Notes: generated by a model not told the origin, from the letters alone. Shown: positions 25,335 to 35,332, counted from the stretch's first letter. The stretch: DNA of 64,000 nucleotides from Jeotgalibacillus haloalkalitolerans (GCF_034427455.1 NZ_JAXQNN010000001.1:372001-436000), one strand, 5' to 3'. A program made the numbers and translations.

Positions 25335-26549
25335 ATGACAAATGTACGTGAGCATGTGTATGAACCATTTACTGAACAGAGTGTCCTCGTTTATTTAGAG
25401 AAAAAGGGACTCATTACAGATAAAGAGCAGGTAACGTGTAAGGAAGTTGGGGATGGTAATCTGAACTATGTGTTTATAGTAAAGGATTTGCAGACTGACA
25501 AATCGCTTGTCGTTAAGCAGGCGCTGCCTTATGCAAAGGTTGTCGGTGAAAGCTGGCCGTTATCGCTCGACCGTGCACGTATTGAACGCCAGGCACTGCA
25601 GGAAGCAGCGAAATATGTACCGACGCTTGTACCGGAAGTATTCGATTATGACGATGACTATGCAGTGACAGTAATGGAAGACCTGTCAGATCACGTGATT
25701 CTGAGAAAAGGGTTACTTGAAGGAAACCTTTATCCTCACATTTCAGAACATATCGGAACGTATCTTGCTGAAAACCTGTTCAACGCCTCTGATGAAGCGC
25801 TTGGACCGATTGAAAAGAAAAAGCTGGCACGTCAGTTTGTGAATCCGGACTTGTGTGATATTACTGAAAAACTTGTTTTCACAGACCCATATCAGAATGC
25901 TGAATCCAATTCCTACCCTGAAAATCTTCAGGAAGCAGTGGAGTCACTGTGGCAGGACGATCGTCTAATCTTTGAAGTCGCAAAATTGAAAAAACAATTC
26001 CTGACTGAAGGAGAAACATTGCTGCACGGAGACCTTCATACAGGCAGTGTGTTTGTAACGGAAGAGTCTACAAAAGTAATTGACCCTGAATTTGCATTCT
26101 ATGGTCCGGCAGGCTTTGATATCGGTGCATTCATTGCTAACCTGACGCTAAACTATATTGCCCAGCAGGAAAGAGCGGATGAAAGTAATCGTCATGAGAT
26201 CAGTGACTACCTGCTTGAGACGATCGAACAGACTTGGGCAGTATTTGAAAAGCGCTACCGCGAGCTGCTGTTAGAAAAAGGCTTTGAAGAGAGACAGCGG
26301 ACAGATCAGTATGCAGATTACGTACTTGAAAAGATCTGGCAGGATACGCTCGGATTTGCCGGCTGTAAAACGATCCGCCGCATCATCGGCCTTGCACATG
26401 TTGAAGATATTGATGGAATTGAAGACGAAACAGGCAGACTGCAGGCACAGCAGCGCGCGATTGAAACGGGCAGATCACTGATTTTCAACCGTTCTGTATG
26501 GCGCTCGCCGAAAAGCCTGACTGCTTATCTGAAGGGGCTGGCAAAATGA
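25335..26549 (+). CDS. mtnK: 5-methylthioribose kinase
   Basis: Phosphorylates 5-methylthioribose at C1, first step of this branch of methionine salvage. 404 residues, aminoglycoside-phosphotransferase-like kinase fold. The N-lobe has [11 protein letters not shown], the lysine is in LVVKQALPY, the catalytic loop is [13 protein letters not shown] and the metal-binding loop [33 protein letters not shown] precedes ATG 25335. It overlaps mtnA by four bases. Confidence 0.92.
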   Translation: MTNVREHVYEPFTEQSVLVYLEKKGLITDKEQVTCKEVGDGNLNYVFIVKDLQTDKSLVVKQALPYAKVVGESWPLSLDRARIERQALQEAAKYVPTLVPEVFDYDDDYAVTVMEDLSDHVILRKGLLEGNLYPHISEHIGTYLAENLFNASDEALGPIEKKKLARQFVNPDLCDITEKLVFTDPYQNAESNSYPENLQEAVESLWQDDRLIFEVAKLKKQFLTEGETLLHGDLHTGSVFVTEESTKVIDPEFAFYGPAGFDIGAFIANLTLNYIAQQERADESNRHEISDYLLETIEQTWAVFEKRYRELLLEKGFEERQRTDQYADYVLEKIWQDTLGFAGCKTIRRIIGLAHVEDIDGIEDETGRLQAQQRAIETGRSLIFNRSVWRSPKSLTAYLKGLAK

Positions 26550-27595
26550 CGAATTTTATTAAACCGGTCATCTGGGAAGGCGATGCAATTCGTCTGTTAA
26601 ATCAGCAGAAGCTTCCCCGAGAAGTGGAATATATCTTTTTAAAAACAATTGAAGATGTGTGGAACAGCATAACAGAATTGAAAGTACGAGGCGCACCTGC
26701 AATCGGGATCACAGCAGCTTTCGGGCTTGCTCTGTGGGCGAAAAACAGCGGGCTGAATGAGCTTGAGATTCTGAAGTCAGAGCTTGCTGTAAAAGCAGTC
26801 TATCTGAATTCCTCCCGTCCGACAGCGGTTAACCTGTCATGGGCGCTTCAGAGGTTACTCAAAGCAGCTGAAGAAGAAGCCTCTGCTGCGAAAGTAATTG
26901 AGCGCCTTGAAACAGAGGCAATCCTGATTCAACAGCAGGATGAAGAAACGTGTAAGCGCATTGGGGAGTACGGCTTTTCGCTGCTTCCTGATGACGCAAC
27001 GGTTCTCACTCACTGCAATACAGGCGCAATCGCTACTTCCAAATACGGTACAGCACTTGGCGCATTTTATATCGCAAAAGAGCAGGGTTCTGATATTCAC
27101 GTATATGCAACTGAAACGAGACCAGTCCTGCAGGGAGCAAGGCTGACTGCATGGGAACTCCAGCAGGCAGACATTGCCGTCACGCTGATCACAGACAACA
27201 TGGCTGCTCATGTACTTAAAACGAAAAATATCGATGCAATTTTAGTAGGTGCCGACAGAATTACAGCCAATGGCGACACAGCAAACAAAATCGGTACATA
27301 CGGCCTTGCCATTTTAGCAAAAGCCCACGGTATCCCATTCTACGTAGCTGCACCGCTATCCACCATTGATCTCGAAACAGCAACCGGCGATGACATCGTG
27401 ATTGAAGAAAGGCACGCAGAAGAAATCACCCATATCGGCGGCAAGCGCATCGCACCGGAAGACATCAACGTATTCAACCCGGCATTCGACGTCACGCCAC
27501 ACGGTTTAATCTCAGGCATCGTGACGGAAAAAGGGATTGTGACGGGAGATTACCAGACAAAATTAAAAGCATTGTTTGAAGGTGTAACGGTTTAA
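26546..27595 (+). CDS. mtnA: Methylthioribose-1-phosphate isomerase
   Basis: Converts methylthioribose-1-phosphate to methylthioribulose-1-phosphate; eIF2B-like fold, 349 residues. [30 protein letters not shown] (catalytic Cys), [16 protein letters not shown] and [19 protein letters not shown] (catalytic Asp) are all present. ATG 26546 overlaps the mtnK stop (ATGA); the upstream open frame inside mtnK is not the start. Confidence 0.92.
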   Translation: MTNFIKPVIWEGDAIRLLNQQKLPREVEYIFLKTIEDVWNSITELKVRGAPAIGITAAFGLALWAKNSGLNELEILKSELAVKAVYLNSSRPTAVNLSWALQRLLKAAEEEASAAKVIERLETEAILIQQQDEETCKRIGEYGFSLLPDDATVLTHCNTGAIATSKYGTALGAFYIAKEQGSDIHVYATETRPVLQGARLTAWELQQADIAVTLITDNMAAHVLKTKNIDAILVGADRITANGDTANKIGTYGLAILAKAHGIPFYVAAPLSTIDLETATGDDIVIEERHAEEITHIGGKRIAPEDINVFNPAFDVTPHGLISGIVTEKGIVTGDYQTKLKALFEGVTV

Positions 27596-27634
27596 AATTA
27601 CTGACTTATAAAAGAATATCAAAGTTTATGCACA

Positions 27635-27762
27635 GCAGATGATTGGAGCGGAGGGCGGCGACTCCGGGACGATTAGAGGGAAGCTGAGACCCCGCAACCG
27701 AAGGTGAGGAGGCTCAGCAACCTCCGTCCGGAAAGCGTCCGCCCGAAGCGGAAATCATCAGC
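27635..27762 (+). repeat. GC-rich hairpin repeat, type I, copy R5
   Basis: Ends GCAGATGATT (27635-27644) and AAATCATCAGC (27752-27762) pair with one mismatch. The interior GGCGGCGACTCCGGGACGAT, GCTGAGACCCCGC, GAGGAGGCTCAGCAACCTCC and GGAAAGCGTCCGCC is closest to R3. It lies between mtnA and the ABC transporter. Confidence 0.82.
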
Positions 27763-27827
27763 CCGAATATAGGACACCATTTTACCCTGACACTTTACCA
27801 AATTAACCTTTTAAAGGAGTGCAGAAA

Positions 27828-28976
27828 ATGAAAAAAGGACTTACTTTACTTTTACTCTTACTAACATTCATCCTTGCAGCATGTACCGACCAGCAGCCTT
27901 CTTCTCAAGAAGAGGAAGCACCGGACGAAGCAGTAGCAGAAGAATCAACTGAAGCAGCTGAAGAAGCTTCAACTGACCAAGCCTCACAGGCAAGCGACGC
28001 AGAAATTCCGGCAGCAGTAGACAAGCCGCTTAAAATCGCTGCAATCATGGAATTTTCAACAGGCACATTCGCTTCACAGTATGTAAGCGGACTTGAAGCG
28101 CAGGTCGAAAAATTCGGCGGAGAAGTACAAATTTACAATGCAAACAATGATTTATCACAAATGGCTAACCATCTTCAAACAGCGATTAATCAGGGGGTTG
28201 ATGGTATTCTGATCGACCACGGCCGTGCAGAAGCACTAAACCAGGGTGTGGAAGAAGCGCTTGAAAAAGGCATCTCTGTCGTAACATTTGATAACGACAT
28301 TACTGTAGACGGCGTAACAGCGATCAGCCAGGATGATTACAGTCTTGCATGGGGCACGCTGAAACAGATGGCACAGGACATTGATGGAGAAGGAAATATT
28401 GTATACGTATGGGCTGGCGGCTTTACTCCGCTTGAAAGACGTAACGTCATTTATGAAGCATTCCTCGAGCACTACCCGAACGTTTCAGAAGTGGCACGCT
28501 TTGGGAGCGTCAGTAATAATACAGCACTTGATTCACAAAACCAGATGGAAGCTGTACTGAAAAAATATCCTGAAGAAGGCTCAATTGATGCAGTATTCGC
28601 ACCATACGATGAATTCGCAAAAGGCGTGACGCGTGCGATTCAGCAGGCAGGACGCGATGAAATTAAAGTGTACGGCATTGACTTAAGTGATGAAGACCTT
28701 CAGATCATGCAGGAGGAAAACAGTCCCTGGGTGACAACCGCTGCAACAGATCCTGCTGAAGTAGCCGGGGTCCAGGTAAGATTCCTGTATCAGAAAATTG
28801 CAGGTGAAGAAACACCATCGATCTATGCACTTGACCCTTCAGTCGTAAATGTAAGCGACCTTCCTGATGAGCCTGTCACAATGGCGGATGTCGGTCAGCA
28901 CATCGAAGGCTGGGGTTCACCGAATGCTGCGCGTTCACCTTGGATGGACGCACTGGAGGCGAAAAACGGACAATGA
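27828..28976 (+). CDS. Ribose-type ABC transporter substrate-binding lipoprotein
   Basis: Lipoprotein of the periplasmic-binding protein type I (RbsB-like) fold, about 382 residues. The signal peptide ends in the lipobox LAAC (Cys19), followed by a Glu/Ala-rich linker of about 45 residues, then the sugar-binding domain (IAAIMEFSTGTFASQYVSG; NQGVDGILIDHGRAEALNQG; VFAPYDEFAKGV). ATG 27828 follows AAAGGAGTGCAG. It is coupled to the ATPase by an ATGA overlap. Placement after mtnK-mtnA suggests methylthioribose as ligand, which is an inference. Confidence 0.85.
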   Translation: MKKGLTLLLLLLTFILAACTDQQPSSQEEEAPDEAVAEESTEAAEEASTDQASQASDAEIPAAVDKPLKIAAIMEFSTGTFASQYVSGLEAQVEKFGGEVQIYNANNDLSQMANHLQTAINQGVDGILIDHGRAEALNQGVEEALEKGISVVTFDNDITVDGVTAISQDDYSLAWGTLKQMAQDIDGEGNIVYVWAGGFTPLERRNVIYEAFLEHYPNVSEVARFGSVSNNTALDSQNQMEAVLKKYPEEGSIDAVFAPYDEFAKGVTRAIQQAGRDEIKVYGIDLSDEDLQIMQEENSPWVTTAATDPAEVAGVQVRFLYQKIAGEETPSIYALDPSVVNVSDLPDEPVTMADVGQHIEGWGSPNAARSPWMDALEAKNGQ

Positions 28977-30511
28977 GTACGCTTCAGGTTCAACAGCTTA
29001 CAAAGTCATTTGGTCCAGTCAATGTGCTAAAGCAAGTGGACTTCTCAGTTGAACCTGGTGAAGTTCATGCGCTGCTCGGTGTAAATGGTGCCGGCAAAAG
29101 TACACTTGTTAAAATTCTGTCAGGTGACTATGAAAAAGACGGCGGCACCATTTTGATGGATGGGGAAGAGGTTCATTTCACTTCCCCATCTGACGCTCAG
29201 GATAAAGGCATCGCCATTGTCGTTCAGGAAGTGGATACAGGACTGATTCCAAACCTTTCAGTTGCTGAAAATGTCACGCTTGACCTGACAGTTGGCGGTA
29301 AAAATACCCGGCCAATCAGCTGGAAAAAGCGCAAACAGATTGCAGCAGAACGGCTGGCAAAGGTTCAGACGCCTATTCAGCTGAACAAGCTGGTGGAAGA
29401 TTGCACACTCTCTCAAAAGCAGATGATTCTTCTTGCACGGGCCGTCGCATCTGACGCGAAAATCATCATTTTTGATGAGCCAACCGCCCCATTAAGTGAT
29501 CATGAAACAAAACAGCTGTTCAGTGTCATAGAGGAGCTGAAGGCACAGGGCATCGGAATGATTTATATTTCCCACCGCATGCAGGAAATCAATCAGATCG
29601 CCGATCGCATGACCATCATGAGGGATGGTAAAGCAGTCGCTGTTCATGAAACCGGCAGTGTATCAACTGAAGAAGTTGTCAAAACTATGCTGGGTAAACA
29701 GCTTCATAAAGCGGATTATCATCATCGTGAATTTAGTGAAGAGACGGTTTTTGAAATTAAGCAGGTAGCGGTACCTGAGACCGGCAAAGAAATCAGTCTT
29801 TCTGTACGCGCCGGGGAAATTGTTGGGATCGCAGGGCTCGTCGGTGCAGGGAAATCTGAAACAGCCAATGCGATTTTCGGTGTGTCGAATGCAAAAGGAA
29901 AGTGGCTGGTGAATGGCACTGAAGTAAAAGTGAAAAGCCCTCGTCACGCAGTTCAGGCAGGGCTTTCATTTATCCCGGAAGAGCGTCGTAAAAGTGGTGT
30001 GCTGATCGAATCAACCGTTCAGGAAAACCTGTCTCTTCCGGCGCTTCAACACTTCTCAACGGCAGGCTGGATCAACCGGAAAAAGGAACATCAGTCAGCG
30101 CTGCAGCAGATTCAGGAGCTTGGCATCATTACATCCTCCCCAAAAGCGCTGATGAAGCATCTCAGCGGTGGGAATCAGCAGAAGGTATCGATTGGGAAAT
30201 GGCTGAATCATGACAGCAGTGTATTTATGTTTGACGAACCGACAAAAGGAATTGATGTTGGGGCAAAAAACGATGTCTTCCGTCTGATCACACATTTAGC
30301 TGATCAGGGAAAAGGCATTTTATATTTTACGAGTGAATTTGATGAGCTGCTTCAGATCGCAGACCGGATTCTGGTCATGGCGGATGGAGAGATCACCGAT
30401 GAAATGCAGAATCATGAAGCAACAGAAGCGCGTCTCATGACAGCAGCGACAGGAGGGAATGCAGTTGAAACAGCTGAATATCAGCGATTATCCGCAGCAG
30501 GCAGATCTTAA
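28973..30511 (+). CDS. Ribose-type ABC transporter ATPase (two ATPase domains)
   Basis: A 512-residue RbsA/MglA-like protein with two fused nucleotide-binding domains. Domain 1: GVNGAGKSTLV (about residue 35), degenerate signature TLSQKQMIL, IIFDEPTAPLS. Domain 2: GLVGAGKSE (Walker A with Glu replacing Thr/Ser, typical of this family), LSGGNQQKVSIGKWL and FDEPTKGIDVGAK. ATG 28973 overlaps the upstream stop. The permease start lies inside its 3' end. Confidence 0.9.
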   Translation: MSTLQVQQLTKSFGPVNVLKQVDFSVEPGEVHALLGVNGAGKSTLVKILSGDYEKDGGTILMDGEEVHFTSPSDAQDKGIAIVVQEVDTGLIPNLSVAENVTLDLTVGGKNTRPISWKKRKQIAAERLAKVQTPIQLNKLVEDCTLSQKQMILLARAVASDAKIIIFDEPTAPLSDHETKQLFSVIEELKAQGIGMIYISHRMQEINQIADRMTIMRDGKAVAVHETGSVSTEEVVKTMLGKQLHKADYHHREFSEETVFEIKQVAVPETGKEISLSVRAGEIVGIAGLVGAGKSETANAIFGVSNAKGKWLVNGTEVKVKSPRHAVQAGLSFIPEERRKSGVLIESTVQENLSLPALQHFSTAGWINRKKEHQSALQQIQELGIITSSPKALMKHLSGGNQQKVSIGKWLNHDSSVFMFDEPTKGIDVGAKNDVFRLITHLADQGKGILYFTSEFDELLQIADRILVMADGEITDEMQNHEATEARLMTAATGGNAVETAEYQRLSAAGRS

Positions 30512-31487
30512 GGAGCGGATCGTCAATTTTTTCATGAAATTTGGCACACTCCTGGCACTTGCACTGATCATACTTTTTTTCAGTCTGACAAATGAACAAT
30601 TTCTAACGTACGGTAACATTACGGATATTCTCCGTTCAATCTCGATCGTGACACTCGTGGCAATCGGCGTCACATTCTCTATGATTGTCGGCGGGTTTGA
30701 CCTATCAGTCGGATCCACCGTCAGTCTGGCAACTGTTGCGAGCGGTGCACTTTTAGTCTGGTACAGTCAGGAACTTCTTGTCGTACTGCTCGTGCCACTC
30801 GTACTCGGTGCGTTAATCGGACTGATCAACGCATTTATCGTGGTGAAGATCAGAATTCCTGATTTAATTGGGACACTGGCAGTCATGTATATCATCAATG
30901 GTGTGCATCTGACGTATACAAAAGGTTATTCCATCTATAGCAACATGCCAATGCCGGATGGCAGCGGCACGGCACCGGGTATTTTTATTCCGGCATTTCA
31001 GTTTATCGGACAGGGCAGACTGTTCAATATCCCGTTTCCGGTTATTTTAATGGTCGTGATTGTTGCACTGGTTCATTTATTTTTAAATTATACACGTGCC
31101 GGTCGTCTGTTTTATATGACTGGTGGTAATAAAGAAGCGGCGCGTTTATCAGGTGTACCTGTGAATCGTTACCGGACATATGCCTATGTAATCAGCGGTG
31201 TTTTTGCAGCACTTGCGGGGATCGTTCTTGCTGCACGTATTGGTACTGGACAGGTATCAGCAGGTGACCCGTTACTGATGGACGGGGTTGCTGCTGCACT
31301 GATCGGTTATTCGGTATTCGGTGCTGGAAAGCCGAATGTCATCGGGACATTTATCGGTGCCATTATTATCGGGATTTTGCTGAATGGACTGACGATGATG
31401 AATGTACCGTATTATGCGCAGGATATTATTAAAGGCGGTATTTTGGTTGGAGCGCTTGCGCTGACTTACTTCAGGAAGAAGGAGTAG
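30465..31487 (+). CDS. Ribose-type ABC transporter permease
   Basis: About 340 residues, eight to ten helices, RbsC-like. GVTFSMIVGGFDLSVGS and NKEAARLSGVPVNRYRTYAYVISGV are family marks, and GAGKPNVIGTFIGAIIIGIL comes near the end. TTG 30465 has AGGAGGG 7 bases upstream; ATG 30459 is against that site. It overlaps the ATPase gene by 47 bases. Together with the two upstream genes it forms a complete importer. Confidence 0.88.
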   Translation: MKQLNISDYPQQADLKERIVNFFMKFGTLLALALIILFFSLTNEQFLTYGNITDILRSISIVTLVAIGVTFSMIVGGFDLSVGSTVSLATVASGALLVWYSQELLVVLLVPLVLGALIGLINAFIVVKIRIPDLIGTLAVMYIINGVHLTYTKGYSIYSNMPMPDGSGTAPGIFIPAFQFIGQGRLFNIPFPVILMVVIVALVHLFLNYTRAGRLFYMTGGNKEAARLSGVPVNRYRTYAYVISGVFAALAGIVLAARIGTGQVSAGDPLLMDGVAAALIGYSVFGAGKPNVIGTFIGAIIIGILLNGLTMMNVPYYAQDIIKGGILVGALALTYFRKKE

Positions 31488-31554
31488 AGGATTTTGTGAG
31501 TGGGGCGTCGGCGTCGTATTTGGTCCGGTCCGCCGCGTGCGAAAAACTGAAAAG

Positions 31555-31709
31555 GTGATGGAATTAATCGGATACGTGATTGAATAAAACGCAATGGTGA
31601 GTGAAAAAATTGTCCGTAAAACGGAGATGATTGAATAACCAAAAAGGTGACGCAATTACCGGCAAAGGTGAAGGATATACCACAAAAGGTGACTGAATTA
31701 ACTCCCGTC
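31555..31709 (+). repeat. 21-bp phased array, core GTGATTGAATAA (array B-b2)
   Basis: Units start at 31555, 31576, 31597, 31627, 31647, 31668 and 31689 (intervals 21, 21, 30, 20, 21, 21). Cores are GTGATGGAATTA, GTGATTGAATAA, GTGAGTGAAAAA, ATGATTGAATAA, GTGACGCAATTA, GTGAAGGATATA and GTGACTGAATTA. TAA codons occur inside units. It lies between convergent genes and shares its core with 8914-9072. Confidence 0.8.
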
Positions 31710-31769
31710 TCCCCACCCTTGCCGCTAACGACATCAAGCCCATCCCCCGCCCCATAACCAAACCACATA

Positions 31770-31805
31770 AAAGAGCGCTCATGCCACAGCATGAGCGCTC
31801 TTTGC
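31770..31805. terminator. Bidirectional terminator between convergent genes
   Basis: AAAGAGCGCTCATG pairs perfectly with CATGAGCGCTCTTT around a CCACAG loop (about 31771-31804). Confidence 0.85.
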
Positions 31806-31812
31806 AATTATA

Positions 31813-33627
31813 TTATTCACCGCGACGATCGTTATCAAAATCATCAGGCGCATAAGGGGTGTTGCCGCGCTGATCATCTTCAGGGAAATCATCCGCATCA
31901 TTCACACTGTCCCAGGCAGATGTGTCACGTGACAGATCATCGCCGCTCCAGTCATTATCAACCGGTCGCTGGTCAGCATCGTCACGAACCGCATCATGTG
32001 GCGGTGTTGATGAAGTGTGCTTCGTTCCTTCATGGCGGTTTTCCTGCTTCATCTTTTCTCTTTCCTGTCTTGCATTTTCTTTATTCATTTCAGTATTTTC
32101 AGCTTTACGTTCAATCTTATCAAGGTAGCGTGATGCATTGTCGCGTCCGCCAAGTCCGAATGCAAGGCCAAATGCAAGTGCCACTGCACCAAGGATCAGG
32201 ATAAACGCAGAGTTCACAATTGTATCCGCGACGCCAAGCTGGTCAAGTGCCATGAATAATGCAAGTGCCATAATGGCGTATTTCGCAACTGAGCTTAAGG
32301 CTTCAAGCTCTGAGCCTTCAAACAGGCTGGCAAGAATACGCTTCACAATGTTTGCAAGAATAATACCAAGTGCAAGAATGATAATCGCTGTAATGACGCT
32401 TGGCAGGAATGCAAGAACTGCTGTACCAAGGTCTACAAGGAAGCTGAGTCCGACAATCTGGAAAGCTTCTACAACGAACAGGATCACAACAATAATCTGT
32501 ACAAGATAACCGACGATATCAGATGGTGTCATACCGTTTCCGGACGCTTTCCATCCGCCAACGCGCAGGTGACTTGTTACATGATTGAAGCTGAGTCTTG
32601 ATAGCAGATCTGCGACAAAGCGGCGAGCCCATTTACCAACGAACAGCCCAACAAAGATCAGCAGAATCGCAATAATAATGTTCGGGATCATGGCCATGAC
32701 GTCATCCAGCATATTGATCGCAGGGTCTGTAATACCTGCAATCTGCAGACGTTCAAGCGCTGAGATCGTAACTGGAATCATGATCAGAACGAATACAACT
32801 GTACCAATAATAGATGAAATTGATGTATCTTTCAGCGCCTTATCAAATCCAAGTCTTGCACCAAGCTTGTCAGCTCCTACTGCATGCAGGAAGTTAGCTA
32901 CAATATCTCTGACAATCTTTGCGACAATCCAGCCAATGATAAAGATCAGCGCAGCTGCTACCAGTCTCGGAATAAATGACAGGAAGCTTGCAAGCATGCC
33001 GCTGAATGGTTCAGAGACTGCATCAATGCCAAGTGCACCAAGAATACCAGGCAGGAACATCAGTAAAACAAGATAGAATACAATCGTTCCGGCGCTATCT
33101 ACATAGCTTCCTAGATTAGAAGAATCTTTGACATATTTACTGTCACGTACTTTCCGGTTCTGGACAAGTTTATGTCCGACCTTTACGACAACTGTTTTCA
33201 GCACAAGTGCGAGCACGTAAGCTAAAAGCAGAATCAGTGCAGCGGTCAGGATATTCGGAATAAATGCCAGAATCGTACTCATCATATCAACAAGTGGAGA
33301 AGCGATAATGTTCAGGTTAAGTATGTTGAAGAATAAAATAAAGACAAATACCATGATGATCCAGAATACAATTGTTCCGGCGATCTTTTCAGGTGTCCAT
33401 TTTCTGGATTTTTCCTTATCACCGTCCGTTGAAGCAGAGCGTCTGTTAGGTGAGCCATACTTGCGGATGACACCAGTTTTCTTAAGTAATTTTTCGACAC
33501 CGGCTGAAATTGCCTTCGCAATAAAAAAGCCGACAAGCAATACGACTAACGCAAGCAAAAGATTTCCAAGAGAATTCAAAAATCCGCTTGTGTTAAACCC
33601 ATCACCGGAAAACCAGTTATTGTTCAT
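31813..33627 (-). CDS. TM-helix-repeat membrane protein (mechanosensitive channel-like)
   Basis: A 604-residue membrane protein built from several repeated pairs of helices with the conserved TM-helix pattern (IPNILTAALILLLAYVLA; IPRLVAAALIFIIGWIVA; IPNIIIAILLIFVGLFVG; LPSVITAIIILALGIILA), each preceded by FxP. This repeat family is grouped with MscS-like proteins but lacks the usual MscS beta domain. The last 100 or so residues are charged and disordered (KMKQENRHEG...). ATG 33627 with GGAGGG upstream. Possible role in osmotic response; unproven. Confidence 0.82.
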   Translation of the reverse strand: MNNNWFSGDGFNTSGFLNSLGNLLLALVVLLVGFFIAKAISAGVEKLLKKTGVIRKYGSPNRRSASTDGDKEKSRKWTPEKIAGTIVFWIIMVFVFILFFNILNLNIIASPLVDMMSTILAFIPNILTAALILLLAYVLALVLKTVVVKVGHKLVQNRKVRDSKYVKDSSNLGSYVDSAGTIVFYLVLLMFLPGILGALGIDAVSEPFSGMLASFLSFIPRLVAAALIFIIGWIVAKIVRDIVANFLHAVGADKLGARLGFDKALKDTSISSIIGTVVFVLIMIPVTISALERLQIAGITDPAINMLDDVMAMIPNIIIAILLIFVGLFVGKWARRFVADLLSRLSFNHVTSHLRVGGWKASGNGMTPSDIVGYLVQIIVVILFVVEAFQIVGLSFLVDLGTAVLAFLPSVITAIIILALGIILANIVKRILASLFEGSELEALSSVAKYAIMALALFMALDQLGVADTIVNSAFILILGAVALAFGLAFGLGGRDNASRYLDKIERKAENTEMNKENARQEREKMKQENRHEGTKHTSSTPPHDAVRDDADQRPVDNDWSGDDLSRDTSAWDSVNDADDFPEDDQRGNTPYAPDDFDNDRRGE

Positions 33628-33713
33628 AAAAACCCTCCTCCGTATTTGATATTCAAATAAACATTTCCCTTGTTATGACAGGAAAAAACAATTTTTGAAA
33701 AATAAATTTTGGG

Positions 33714-33748
33714 AATAAAAAAAGCCAGTGCCTATGCACTAGCTTTTC
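33714..33748 (-). terminator. Terminator overlapping the rRNA pseudouridine synthase stop codon
   Basis: AAAGCCAGTGC (33721-33731) pairs with GCACTAGCTTT (33736-33746); the T run on the minus strand is long. The stop codon (plus CTA at 33739-33741) lies inside the stem. Confidence 0.78.
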
Positions 33749-34443
33749 CCTTTAATTCCCTCTTTGAGGAGCTGGATTTCTTCTGTGGTTAAATGGCGCC
33801 ATTCACCCGGTTCCAATGGATCGAGGTGAATGTGTGAAATGCGGGTTCTTTTCAAACTGATCACATGGTTGCCAAAAGCACTGCACATCCGTCTGATCTG
33901 CCGGTTCAGCCCCTGTTTTAAAATAATGCGGAACGTAAATTCACCGGTTTTTTCAGCAAAAGCAGGGGATGCCTCTTTGCCTTTAATCAGCAAACCGCCT
34001 TCACACATCTTTTCAATCATACTGTCTGATACCGGGCGCTTCGTCTGAACGATATACTCTTTTTCTTTAGCTGCTTCCTCTTTCATTAGAGGATTCACAA
34101 TTGATCCGTCATTTGTCAGGATCAGCAGTCCGGTTGACGCTTTATCCAGCCTTCCGACAGCAAAAATTCTCGTCTCCCAGTTAAGATAATCAACGAGATT
34201 ACCTTCCACTGCCTTTTGTGCAGTACAGGTGATGCCGGCGGGTTTGTGAAAGGCAAGGTATACGCGTTCAGCCGGTTCAGGAACTGGTTTTCCATCAATC
34301 AGAATCACATCTTCAGGCAGCACTTCTGTGGAGTGGGTGCATGGAATCCCGTTTACTGTAACGCGCTTCTGTTCAATCATTCTTCCTGTTTCACGCCTGG
34401 AGTACGCACCGCTTTTCGCTAAAACTGTCTGGATATGCTGCAT
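33739..34443 (-). CDS. rRNA pseudouridine synthase, RsuA/RluB/RluF family
   Basis: A 234-residue enzyme that isomerises uridine in rRNA. An S4 RNA-binding domain is at residues 1-60 (LAKSGAYSRRETGRMIEQKRVTVNG in pieces). The catalytic domain has FAVGRLDKASTGLLILTNDG with the active Asp, and KQGLNRQIRRMCSAFGNHV. Subgroup resembles RluF, but the target base cannot be told from sequence alone. ATG 34443 directly abuts the stop codon of the HAD gene (TAAATG). Confidence 0.85.
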   Translation of the reverse strand: MQHIQTVLAKSGAYSRRETGRMIEQKRVTVNGIPCTHSTEVLPEDVILIDGKPVPEPAERVYLAFHKPAGITCTAQKAVEGNLVDYLNWETRIFAVGRLDKASTGLLILTNDGSIVNPLMKEEAAKEKEYIVQTKRPVSDSMIEKMCEGGLLIKGKEASPAFAEKTGEFTFRIILKQGLNRQIRRMCSAFGNHVISLKRTRISHIHLDPLEPGEWRHLTTEEIQLLKEGIKGKS

Positions 34444-35247
34444 TTAGAGTAAATATTTCTCCACAACGTGTGCCACGCCGTGTTCCATATTTGATCGTGT
34501 TACAAAATCAGCGGCTTCTTTTATATCATCCGGTGCATTATCCATTGCCACACCGAGTCCGGCAAATTTGATCATCTCAAGGTCGTTATAGCTGTCACCA
34601 ACTGCGATGATCTCAGAGCGGTCAATCTCAAGCTTTTTCGCCAGCTGTTCAAGGCTCGTCCCTTTTGTTACACCATGCTCAGTGAATTCAAGGAAGTAAG
34701 GCTTTGAACGGTAGACGCTCAATGTGCCTGCAAGTTCTTCCTTTAGCTTCTGCTCAACCTTTTCTAGCACGCTGCCTTCCTTAAGCATCAATACTTTGAC
34801 GACCGGTTCTTTTACAGCCTGCTTGAAATCATCTGTTAAGGCAACCGGAAGGCCGGTAAGTGTTGATTCAATTTGTGTGAATTCATTATCTTCAGGCGTC
34901 AAAATCGCTTCGTTAACATACGTCTGGATACCGACGTTTTCCCGGCGGCTCAGGTCATACAGGTGGTGAACCGTCTCAGGTGATAGCGTACTTTCAAACA
35001 GCAGTTCCTTTGTCTTCGCGTTAAAAATATTTGCGCCATTATATGAAAGAATATAGCTTCCATAATCTGCAAGACGCAGCTCATTTGCTGCATCCCACAT
35101 ACCAAACGTCGGGCGTCCTGAAGCAAGTACCACCTTCACGCCTTTCTCCTGTGCTTTCATAAGGGCTGCAGCGTTTTCTTCCGAGATCGAGTGGTCATCC
35201 TGCAGCAGTGTGTCATCCATATCTAAAACAATCATTTTATAAGTCAT
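34444..35247 (-). CDS. Cof-type HAD phosphatase
   Basis: A 267-residue HAD-IIB (Cof/YidA-like) sugar-phosphate phosphatase. Motif I is VLDMDDTLLQDD (nucleophile Asp9), motif II is LASGRP, motif III lysine is in GVTKGTSLEQL, and motif IV is AVGDSYNDLEMI. AGGAGACTTACA precedes ATG 35247. It is first of a two-gene unit with the pseudouridine synthase. Confidence 0.88.
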   Translation of the reverse strand: MTYKMIVLDMDDTLLQDDHSISEENAAALMKAQEKGVKVVLASGRPTFGMWDAANELRLADYGSYILSYNGANIFNAKTKELLFESTLSPETVHHLYDLSRRENVGIQTYVNEAILTPEDNEFTQIESTLTGLPVALTDDFKQAVKEPVVKVLMLKEGSVLEKVEQKLKEELAGTLSVYRSKPYFLEFTEHGVTKGTSLEQLAKKLEIDRSEIIAVGDSYNDLEMIKFAGLGVAMDNAPDDIKEAADFVTRSNMEHGVAHVVEKYLL

Positions 35248-35332
35248 TGTAAGTCTCCTTCTTGTCTATACATATCACTCATTTTACTGCAGGAAGGGGG
35301 TAAGTGGCAAGGTGGCGGGGTGGCTGGGAGTG

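Noticed and set aside
32138-33076. Long plus-strand frames antisense to the TM-helix protein
   Set aside because: They mirror a well-supported gene on the other strand and have low-complexity Ser/Arg/Ile content and no start signal.
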